Shown: positions 1 to 4,812 of the stretch, one piece after another | Numbering within the stretch: position 1 is the stretch's first letter | How the letters are laid out: every line of letters starts with the position of its first letter | Program-made: the position numbers and the translations under genes | Notes under the pieces: model-generated | The model's database searches: none | Told to the model about the DNA's origin: nothing | What the model saw: only the letters and a program-made list of their open reading frames with translations | Assembly: GCA_023277325.1 (NCBI GenBank) | Contig: JALRIQ010000072.1 | Coordinates: forward strand, 1-5,004 | DNA: 5,004 nt | Direction of reading: 5' to 3' | Source: Bacteroidia bacterium | GTDB taxonomy: Bacteria; Bacteroidota; Bacteroidia; UBA8524

Positions 1-1300
1 CGGCTTCAATAAGTTGCTTACCATCCCACACCTGACGACCATTTACCCAAGTTCCGGCAACGCTCGACTTAAAGGTATGCCCTTCAAATGGCGACCATTT
101 GCAGAGCGATAAAATATTATTTTCACTCACCGTATAAGTTGCTTCAGGATCTAAAACGCAGAAATCCGCATAATAGCCTTCACGTACAAAACCTCTGTCC
201 TTAATGCGGAAAAGTATTGCCGGGTTATGGCACATCTTCTGAACCATGGTCTCGATAGAAAGTCTACCCGCCACTACCTGATCGTACATTGCCTGAACGC
301 TATGCTGTGCTAAAGGACCACCTGATGGCGCGGATGCATAAGGATTATTCTTTTCCTCTTTGGTATGCGGTGCGTGGTCTGTGGCAATCACATCAATACG
401 GTTGTCCAAAACTGCCTGCCAAATTCCTTCTCTGTCGGAAGCTGTTTTTACCGCCGGATTCCATTTGATGAACATGCCTTTTTCTGCATAGTCTTCGTCG
501 CTAAACCAAAGATGATGGATGCATGCTTCCGCCGTAATTTTTTTCTTTTCAAGCGGCAGGTCATTGCTAAACAGCATACACTCTTTGGCTGTTGAAATAT
601 GGTAAACATGCAAGCGGGTATCATGCTTTTTGGCCAAAGCTACCGCACTGCTGCTGCTCAAATAACAGGCTTCTTCACTACGAATTAATGGATGAGCCGA
701 GGCTGGAATTGCATCGCCATAACGCGCTTGATAGATTTCCATATTCGCTCGGATGGTCGCTTCGTCTTCGCAATGGGTAATAATCAAATGGGGCACCTCG
801 GAGAAAATTCGCTCGAGTACACGCAAATCATCTACCAACATATTTCCAGTAGAAGAGCCCATAAAGACTTTCACGCCAGAAAAAGTGGAATAATCCGCTT
901 TGAGTAAATCTTCCAAATTATCATTGCTTGCCCCCATATTGAAAGAATAATTGGCCAATGAACTTTTGGCTGCAATGGCAAACTTCTCTTCCAACAGGGT
1001 TTTGGTCAAAGCGGGTGGTTTGGTATTCGGTTGTTCAATATAGGTCGTTACACCGCCTGCTGCGGCCGCTCTCGATTCGGAATAAATTGTTCCCTTATGG
1101 GTTAAACCTGGTTCGCGAAAATGCACCTGGTCGTCGATTATTCCGGGCAATAGGTATTTCCCTTTTAAATCAACCACTTCCCCTTCGGCATCAATCTGGG
1201 CTGCAATTTTTTCGATTCGCTCACCACGAATCAGCACATCACATGGTATAATTTGGCCTTCATTCACCAAATGCGCATTTTTCAAGACGGTCGTTTTCAT
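1..1300 (-). CDS. pyrC: Dihydroorotase, 3' end cut by window edge
   Basis: This cytosolic zinc amidohydrolase interconverts N-carbamoyl-L-aspartate and dihydroorotate, the third step of pyrimidine synthesis. The minus-strand frame is open for 433 codons from ATG 1298-1300 to the left edge, and family members are about 430-450 residues, so only a few residues are missing. Visible motifs are LPGIIDDQVHFREPG (51-65), AAAAGGVTTYIEQPNT (78-93), GVKVFMGSSTGNM (142-154) with K144 as the likely carboxylated lysine, ITHCED (174-179), YHIST (233-237) and ATDHAPH (306-312). Likely metal ligands are H60, K144, H176, H234 and D308. The first histidine of the usual HxH pair is Q58, which I recall as normal for Bacteroidota homologues. 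An in-frame ATG at 1328-1330 would add ten residues. I prefer 1300 because MKTTVLKNAHLVNEG is a normal family N-terminus. The gene is divergent from the Nudix gene. Identity is very secure; the symbol follows common usage in this phylum. Confidence 0.96.
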   Translation of the reverse strand, partial: MKTTVLKNAHLVNEGQIIPCDVLIRGERIEKIAAQIDAEGEVVDLKGKYLLPGIIDDQVHFREPGLTHKGTIYSESRAAAAGGVTTYIEQPNTKPPALTKTLLEEKFAIAAKSSLANYSFNMGASNDNLEDLLKADYSTFSGVKVFMGSSTGNMLVDDLRVLERIFSEVPHLIITHCEDEATIRANMEIYQARYGDAIPASAHPLIRSEEACYLSSSSAVALAKKHDTRLHVYHISTAKECMLFSNDLPLEKKKITAEACIHHLWFSDEDYAEKGMFIKWNPAVKTASDREGIWQAVLDNRIDVIATDHAPHTKEEKNNPYASAPSGGPLAQHSVQAMYDQVVAGRLSIETMVQKMCHNPAILFRIKDRGFVREGYYADFCVLDPEATYTVSENNILSLCKWSPFEGHTFKSSVAGTWVNGRQVWDGKQLIEA

Positions 1301-1305
1301 CGCTA

Positions 1306-1335
1306 CGAAATTACGCCCTTCGCCATTCATATCAA
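1306..1335 (-). promoter_or_regulatory. Candidate Bacteroidota-type promoter for dihydroorotase
   Basis: On the minus strand, TTG (1335-1333) is followed after exactly 19 bases by TAATTTCG (1313-1306). This is one mismatch from the Bacteroidota pattern TTG-N19-TAnnTTTG. The expected transcription start would fall within a few bases of the ATG at 1300, implying a very short or absent leader and disfavouring the upstream in-frame ATG at 1330. The spacer between the divergent genes is only 62 bases (1301-1362), so the Nudix promoter must share this DNA. I see no equally good box on the plus strand. The match is short and could be chance. Confidence 0.35.
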
Positions 1336-1362
1336 GATTGTTTTGTTTCTTGCATTCGACGC

Positions 1363-1788
1363 ATGGAAAAAAGATTCAATATTCGGGTTTATGGCATTTT
1401 GATAGATGAGGGGAATATTTTACTGTCACGCGAAACCTACCAAGGCAAGTTCATGCGCAAGTTTGTTGGTGGCGGATTGGAATGGGGCGAGGGAATAACG
1501 GATGCTTTAAAGAGAGAGTTTATGGAAGAAACGAGCCTTCGGATTGACGTGCATGAAATGGTCTATATCAACGAATTCTTTCAGCAAAGTGCCTTCAATA
1601 AAAAGGATCAGCTTATTTCCATGTATTACCGTGTTACCTGTCTTGAGCCTTCAAAACTAAATGCCTTGATTAGCGAGAGCGAAGGATGCGAAGAAGGGAT
1701 TTACTGGTCAACATTAGCTGAACTGGATGAAAAAGAATTGACCTGGCCTATCGATCGTTTGGTTATTCGCCGACTGAAGTCTTTTTAA
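1363..1788 (+). CDS. Nudix hydrolase of unknown substrate
   Basis: This 141-residue single-domain protein is of normal length for small Nudix hydrolases, which cleave nucleoside diphosphates linked to another group. It acts in the cytosol, as no signal peptide or membrane segment is visible. The Nudix box lies at residues 37-59 and follows G-x5-E-x7-R-E-U-x-E-E-x-G-U: G37, E43, R51, E52, F53, E55, E56 and L59 are all in register, so the metal-binding REFMEE core is intact. The usual glycine near the end of the box is S58. The GGGLEWGEG run (36-44) resembles small Bacteroidota Nudix proteins whose substrate is unassigned, so no specific reaction can be named. ATG 1363 starts directly at the beta-strand MEKRFNIRVYGILI. 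The gene diverges from the dihydroorotase and converges on the methyltransferase, sharing 26 bases with it at the 3' ends. Confidence 0.92.
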   Translation: MEKRFNIRVYGILIDEGNILLSRETYQGKFMRKFVGGGLEWGEGITDALKREFMEETSLRIDVHEMVYINEFFQQSAFNKKDQLISMYYRVTCLEPSKLNALISESEGCEEGIYWSTLAELDEKELTWPIDRLVIRRLKSF

Positions 1789-2407
1789 GCTTTACCGAAC
1801 GAATAAACCCTCTATAAAAAAAGCTTTCCTTCTCCATTCGGTAGTTCCTTTTTAGCATAATTTCGGGAACCGCGTATACCCTATTGGTACCGAGGCTTGT
1901 AGTGAGTTCAAAAAAGAAAAGCATGGTACGCATTAAAAACTTCTGCCACCATTTTTCCGGAGGAATAAAATCTGACCAAAGCCAAAGTCCACCCTCTTTC
2001 AAATGACTATCCAACTTGAGGAAAATTTTGGAAAGTGTCTGGAACCGAAACTGATCAAAAAAGAAAAAGCTTAAGACCACATCGAACTCCTCGCCTTCCT
2101 GAATATCCAGCTGAGTCCCGTGAACAAAACGTACCCTCTCCTTCAAAACATGCTTACAGGCGCGTTTACTTTTTTCAATCATCACCTGCGACTTTTCTAT
2201 ATAGACCAGTTCTTTTGGCGCAGAGGCTTCAAGTACATCATTCAATAAAAAGCCTGTTCCACCCCCGATAAAGAGTATGCGCAATCCCTTTGGAATTTCG
2301 GAGAGATACGCCTTTTGCGAACGACCAATTGCTCCGAAATAGACCGCATGACCGAGCCAATCGTAGAAGGGAGCTAAGGCGTTATAATCATTATCAACCT
2401 GCTTCAT
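1763..2407 (-). CDS. Class I SAM-dependent methyltransferase
   Basis: This 214-residue protein has a Rossmann-type methyltransferase fold. The N-terminus DYNALAPFYDWLGH (7-20) resembles the YDxxAxxYD opening of UbiE/MenG-like enzymes. Motif I is ILFIGGGTG (44-52). An acidic residue closing strand 2 (E71 in VYIEKS) should bind the SAM ribose. HGTQLD (96-101) fits the adenine-contact region, and FDVVLSFFFFDQF (108-120) fits motif IV. The C-terminal third is Trp/Phe-rich (SDFIPPEKWWQKF, then FFFEL), consistent with a hydrophobic substrate or membrane association, but no transmembrane helix is convincing. The ATG overlaps the stop of the UbiA-like gene (ATGA at 2407-2404), so translation is probably coupled. 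This suggests that both proteins act in one pathway, perhaps on an isoprenoid or other lipid. The substrate is unknown. The last 26 bases overlap the Nudix 3' end on the opposite strand. Confidence 0.88.
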   Translation of the reverse strand: MKQVDNDYNALAPFYDWLGHAVYFGAIGRSQKAYLSEIPKGLRILFIGGGTGFLLNDVLEASAPKELVYIEKSQVMIEKSKRACKHVLKERVRFVHGTQLDIQEGEEFDVVLSFFFFDQFRFQTLSKIFLKLDSHLKEGGLWLWSDFIPPEKWWQKFLMRTMLFFFELTTSLGTNRVYAVPEIMLKRNYRMEKESFFYRGFIRSVKLKKTSVGE

Positions 2408-3240
2408 CCTTGCATGAAAATTAGGTGAATAAGCGCTCCAATAAATGGAATCAAGAAAATTCCATCGCCAATAACCCGATATGCCTCATTTTTTCGGAAT
2501 AGCTTCGGAAAATAAAAAAGGCAAAGTAAAGATGAGGACATGCTCAAAAGAAGGACACCGTAAAAAAGAGAATCGAGTATTAGAAGGAATGCACTCAGCG
2601 CAAAGGCTATCCATAAAACAAATCCCAGAATTTGGTTTAAGGCAGGTAGTCCGATGAAACGAATGGCAGAAGGATTTTTATCTTTTAAATCATTTTGAGC
2701 TTCACGAACAGAAAACAACAACAGGTTTGAAAAGGCCAAAAGAAAAATGAGAAGAAGTAACTGCCAGCCATCTCGGCCTATGGGCCAGGCATGGAATACG
2801 GGGACCAAACTAACTCCAAGTGTATAGCATCCCGCGATAAACAACTCTTTGAACACATAACGGTATTGTGTTTTTCTTGCCCAGATTAAGCTGAGAAAGT
2901 AGAGAAGTATCAATCCAGAAAGACCCAAAGAAAGACGAAAGAGCATTTCAGAAGTTTGCCGGGGAATCAAACCCACAAACAAAAACAAACCAATAACTGC
3001 GGCAGTTAAGATCGGTTTATAGTATTTCTGATGAAAACGATGACGTGGTGTGCTCGCTTCGTGCTTGATATTCCGGGCATCCATCAAATGATCAGTGGTA
3101 TAAATTAGCCAGGTAATCAGAGCCAGGAGGAAATAATAAATCGTGTCAACCCTTGTATCCAGATACCCCGACACCAGGTACATCATCGCAGCAGCTCCAA
3201 GTGCCACATCAATACTTAAATGCCGAATAATTTTATACAT
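2404..3240 (-). CDS. UbiA-like polytopic membrane protein (putative prenyltransferase)
   Basis: This 278-residue, very hydrophobic protein has about eight or nine predicted membrane helices, near residues 10-27, 33-49, 77-93, 100-120, 131-150, 158-178, 200-224, 226-246 and 256-276. UbiA enzymes join prenyl diphosphates to acceptors using two Asp-rich motifs between helices. Here TTDHLMDAR (48-56) occupies the first position, with D50 and D54 instead of a clean NDxxD. NDLKD (183-187) in the sixth helix-loop fits the second motif well. K131-E132 before GCYTLG resembles the conserved lysine region between them. I infer a divergent UbiA superfamily member, but substrate and activity are unknown. 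The start is ATG 3238-3240, two bases after the tdk stop and preceded by AGGAAGGA; a longer frame from 3276 would overlap tdk by 34 bases and is less likely. Its TGA overlaps the methyltransferase ATG, so it is the middle gene of a three-gene operon. Confidence 0.8.
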   Translation of the reverse strand: MYKIIRHLSIDVALGAAAMMYLVSGYLDTRVDTIYYFLLALITWLIYTTDHLMDARNIKHEASTPRHRFHQKYYKPILTAAVIGLFLFVGLIPRQTSEMLFRLSLGLSGLILLYFLSLIWARKTQYRYVFKELFIAGCYTLGVSLVPVFHAWPIGRDGWQLLLLIFLLAFSNLLLFSVREAQNDLKDKNPSAIRFIGLPALNQILGFVLWIAFALSAFLLILDSLFYGVLLLSMSSSLLCLFYFPKLFRKNEAYRVIGDGIFLIPFIGALIHLIFMQG

Positions 3241-3242
3241 GA

Positions 3243-3818
3243 TTAGCGCATTCCTTCCTCGAAATGCTTTCTGCATCTCGGTTCGTAACTGTCCTTTTCA
3301 CCCAATAAAACCTGCTGGGCATCGGGCTTAATACGATAAGAATATAAGGCAACATCGCCACAAACAGCGCATATGGCATGAACTTTTGTAACAAATTCGG
3401 CCTTCGCCATCAGGTTAGGCATAGGACCAAAAGGGTTTCCACGGTAATCCATATCCAAGCCTGCTACAATGACCCTCACCCCTTTCGCCGCGAGTTCATC
3501 GCATACCCGGGGTAATTCATGGTCAAAGAATTGGGCCTCATCAATGGCTACTACCTCTGCTCCTTTATAAAGCAATAGAATATTCACCGAAGAATCAACT
3601 GCAGCGGCAGACAGGGAGTTTTCATCGTGCGAAACCACATCCGATTCGTGGTAGCGGGTATCGGTTGCGGGTTTATAAATTTCGATGAGCTGTTTAGCAA
3701 ACTGTGCACGTCGAACCCGACGTATTAATTCTTCGGTTTTACCCGAAAACATGGAACCGCAAATCACTTCAATCCATCCTTTTTCACTACCCGGTCGATG
3801 TCGTGGCTCAATAAACAT
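3243..3818 (-). CDS. tdk: Thymidine kinase, type II
   Basis: This 191-residue cytosolic enzyme phosphorylates thymidine to dTMP with ATP in the salvage pathway. The P-loop GSMFSGKT (21-28) is intact. DEAQFF (93-98) carries the Mg-binding Asp and the catalytic base E94. AGLDMDYRGNPFGPMP (119-134) is the conserved strand and loop before the lasso. A zinc site is formed by C150 and C153 (CAVC) with C182 and H185 (CRKH). The tetramer-forming core WIEVICGSMFSGKTEELIRR matches my memory of Bacteroidota enzymes, and MFIEPRH is a typical beginning, so I start at ATG 3816-3818. The reading frame stays open upstream to a TTG at 3857, which would add 13 basic residues that do not look like the family. 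A GGAGG at 3841-3837 lies 18 bases before the ATG, too far to be an ideal ribosome binding site. The gene heads the operon with the UbiA-like and methyltransferase genes and diverges from the acidic repeat protein. Confidence 0.96.
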   Translation of the reverse strand: MFIEPRHRPGSEKGWIEVICGSMFSGKTEELIRRVRRAQFAKQLIEIYKPATDTRYHESDVVSHDENSLSAAAVDSSVNILLLYKGAEVVAIDEAQFFDHELPRVCDELAAKGVRVIVAGLDMDYRGNPFGPMPNLMAKAEFVTKVHAICAVCGDVALYSYRIKPDAQQVLLGEKDSYEPRCRKHFEEGMR

Positions 3819-3876
3819 GCTGCTTTTTCTTGATTTCCTCCTTTCTGCACATTCCAATGTGTATTAATAATGGCCC

Positions 3877-3895
3877 TTGCATGGAGTCAATGCAA
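3877..3895. promoter_or_regulatory. Inverted repeat in the divergent spacer, possible operator
   Basis: TTGCAT (3877-3882) and ATGCAA (3890-3895) are perfect reverse complements separated by seven bases. The dyad lies about mid-way in the 115-base region between tdk (start 3818) and the acidic repeat gene (start 3934). It sits just upstream of the TAATTTTG box, where a repressor or activator could act on either gene. A 19-base dyad is a normal operator size. No specific regulator is recognised, and a six-base dyad can arise by chance. Confidence 0.3.
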
Positions 3896-3905
3896 ATGAC
3901 GGGCT

Positions 3906-3913
3906 TAATTTTG
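3906..3913 (+). promoter_or_regulatory. Candidate -7 box for the acidic repeat gene
   Basis: TAATTTTG matches the Bacteroidota -7 consensus TAnnTTTG at every fixed position and lies 20 bases before the ATG at 3934. Transcription would begin around 3918-3922 and give a short leader of roughly 12-16 bases. A well-spaced upstream TTG is missing: the nearest, at 3877-3879, is 26 bases away instead of about 19. If transcription starts here, the longer frame reading from TTG 3877 cannot be used, which supports the ATG at 3934. Confidence 0.4.
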
Positions 3914-3933
3914 TTCGGTACAAGTACAAGCAC

Positions 3934-4731
3934 ATGGCAAACAGAAATAGCATCCACGAATCAATTGCAATATTAAGCACACAAATCGCAGAACTGAATG
4001 CAGATTTAACATCACGTAACGACTTATCTGTTCTTGATATTGATTTATTGCGCAAGCATACCATCGACTTGTACGAGGGAGTAAACCAGCTTAGGTTAGC
4101 GATGAAGGACAAGGTTGAGGTTGAGGTTGAGGTTGAGGCTGAGACGAAGGTCAAGGAAGAAGCTGCCCTAACCCAAAACCCAGAACCCGAAACCCCTATC
4201 GAGGTCGAGGAAGAACCTGCCCTAACCCTGAACCCTGAACATGAAACCCCTGCAGTTGAGGCTGAGGCTAAGGTTGAAGAAGAAGCTGCCCTAACACAGA
4301 ACCCTGAACCCGAAACCTCTATCGAGGTTGAGGAAGAACCCGCCCTAACCCCTGACCCAGAACCCGTAATCCCTTCAGAAACCCCTTCCGAAGAAAAGGT
4401 GCTGGCAGCAGAAGCGAAAGTTGAGGCCGATGCTATAAAAAGTGCTGGCAGCGAAGAAGAAGCAAATGACTTGGCATCGAAATTCAGCAATACCCCCATC
4501 AACGACATGAAAAAAGCCATCAGCATCGCCAAGAAATTTGAGTTTATCAATGCGCTTTTTGCCGGAAACGTGGAGAAATACGCCTATTCCATTCATCATA
4601 TGAATAACCTAAAAAGCGGTGATGAGGCATTCAATTACCTCCATGATTTAAGAGCGGAATACAAGTGGGATGATGAAGACAAAAACTTCCTGGAACTGGC
4701 CAACCTGGTTCGCAGAAGGTATTTAGGTTAA
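3934..4731 (+). CDS. Uncharacterised acidic repeat protein with conserved C-terminal domain
   Basis: This 265-residue protein has three parts. Residues 1-61 (MANRNSIHESIAIL onward) look like two amphipathic helices with a possible coiled coil. Residues 61-155 are a very acidic Glu/Pro/Val/Ala linker, starting with a VEVEVEVE run and continuing as four tandem units built on EExALTxNPExET. Residues 188-265 are a compact helical domain: KKFEFINALFAGN, then a MNNLKSGDEAFNYL segment, then YKWDDED and LVRRRYLG. I recall this C-terminal arrangement (F-x-FI-x-LF-x-G, EA-x-x-YL, W-D, RR at the end) from Bacteroidota hypothetical proteins; no function is known to me. No signal peptide or membrane segment is seen, so it is probably cytosolic. 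I chose ATG 3934 because upstream residues to TTG 3877 look non-coding and a -7 box lies at 3906. A long minus-strand frame here is a shadow created by the low-complexity codons. The ComEC-like gene follows after 81 bases on the same strand. Confidence 0.85.
   Translation: MANRNSIHESIAILSTQIAELNADLTSRNDLSVLDIDLLRKHTIDLYEGVNQLRLAMKDKVEVEVEVEAETKVKEEAALTQNPEPETPIEVEEEPALTLNPEHETPAVEAEAKVEEEAALTQNPEPETSIEVEEEPALTPDPEPVIPSETPSEEKVLAAEAKVEADAIKSAGSEEEANDLASKFSNTPINDMKKAISIAKKFEFINALFAGNVEKYAYSIHHMNNLKSGDEAFNYLHDLRAEYKWDDEDKNFLELANLVRRRYLG
4114..4137 (+). repeat. Hexanucleotide GTTGAG repeated four times
   Basis: Four perfect in-frame copies of GTTGAG, followed by the variant GCTGAG, encode alternating Val-Glu at residues 61-68 of the acidic protein. 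The unit is six bases, so a slippage gain or loss would lengthen or shorten the linker by two residues without shifting the frame. Confidence 0.9.
4166..4196 (-). other. Putative G-quadruplex, five G-tracts
   Basis: The plus strand has C-runs at 4166-4168, 4172-4174, 4179-4181, 4186-4188 and 4193-4196, so the minus strand has five G-tracts of three or four separated by loops of 3, 4, 4 and 4 bases. This satisfies the standard G3-N1-7 quadruplex rule with one tract to spare. The G-rich strand is the template strand of the acidic protein gene. Folding in the cell is inference. Confidence 0.6.
4339..4373 (-). other. Putative G-quadruplex, six G-tracts
   Basis: The plus strand has C-runs at 4339-4341, 4343-4345, 4349-4352, 4356-4358, 4363-4365 and 4371-4373, giving six minus-strand G-tracts with loops of 1, 3, 3, 4 and 5 bases. 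The short loops make this the stronger of the two quadruplex candidates by the usual rule. A further run at 4382-4385 lies 8 bases on. It falls in the fourth repeat half-unit of the acidic protein. Confidence 0.6.
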
Positions 4732-4754
4732 TTTGACCTGATCCCGACTTCTTT

Positions 4755-4773
4755 TTGACAATCCATTGACAAT
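4755..4773 (+). repeat. Direct repeat TTGACAAT, 11-base period
   Basis: TTGACAAT occurs at 4755-4762 and again at 4766-4773, so the copies start 11 bases apart, about one helical turn, and lie on the same face of the DNA. They sit in the 81-base gap (4732-4812) before the ComEC-like gene. This spacing suits a regulator binding as a direct-repeat dimer, and the sequence also resembles a sigma-70 -35 hexamer. I find no good -10 or TAnnTTTG box at the matching distance, so a promoter role is not shown. Confidence 0.45.
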
Positions 4774-4786
4774 ACTGGTGCTTACT

Positions 4787-4804
4787 AGCATCTGATTTGA
4801 TGCT
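4787..4804 (+). promoter_or_regulatory. Small hairpin before the ComEC-like gene
   Basis: AGCATC (4787-4792) and GATGCT (4799-4804) form a perfect six-base stem with a six-base loop, ending eight bases before the ATG at 4813. There is no clear T-run after it, so it is a poor intrinsic terminator for the upstream gene. As RNA it could modulate access to the start codon, or as DNA it could be an operator. The evidence is the dyad alone. Confidence 0.35.
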
Positions 4805-4812
4805 GTTTCGCC

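Larger units (their letters stand above)
4156..4380 (+). repeat. Tandem 123-base coding repeat with nested half-units
   Basis: Two copies of a 41-residue (123-base) unit begin at codons 75 (4156) and 116 (4279); the second is cut short near codon 149. Each copy contains two related half-units, an AALTQNPEPET form followed by a PALTxxPE form, giving the order A-B-A-B at residues 75, 93, 116 and 134. The Ala-Leu-Thr core is written GCC CTA ACC or ACA in every unit, and synonymous matches between copies are frequent, which points to recent duplication and not to convergence on composition. The C-terminal half of the fourth unit has diverged (DPEPVIPSE). Confidence 0.88.

Noticed and set aside
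365..1251. Several plus-strand open frames of 60-100 codons
   Set aside because: All lie opposite the dihydroorotase, whose motifs are unambiguous, and none has recognisable protein features.
1787..1826. AAGCTTT and AAAGCTT inverted repeat as a terminator between the convergent genes
   Set aside because: The arms are A/T-rich and separated by 26 bases inside methyltransferase coding sequence. There is no GC-rich stem, so it is probably chance.
3241..3276. N-terminal extension of the UbiA-like protein to 3276
   Set aside because: It would overlap tdk by 34 bases and add polar residues. ATG 3240 sits two bases after the tdk stop with a purine-rich site ahead of it.
3819..3857. N-terminal extension of thymidine kinase to TTG 3857
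   Set aside because: The 13 added basic residues do not fit the family, whose usual N-terminus begins at the ATG at 3818.
3877..3933. N-terminal extension of the acidic protein from TTG 3877
   Set aside because: The 19 extra residues look non-coding, overlap the dyad and the candidate -7 box, and precede a good ATG at 3934.
4166..4390. CCCTAA motifs as a true telomere or a CRISPR-like array
   Set aside because: The repeats are in-frame, protein-coding and irregular in spacing (half-units of 54 and 69 bases) with no unique spacers; the telomere resemblance is a codon effect.
3864..4550. Minus-strand 228-codon Ser/Ala-rich open frame opposite the acidic repeat gene
   Set aside because: It is the antisense of repetitive Glu/Val/Ala/Pro codons, which contain few reverse-strand stops. 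It has no recognisable domain, and the plus frame has a sensible start, promoter box and conserved C-terminus.
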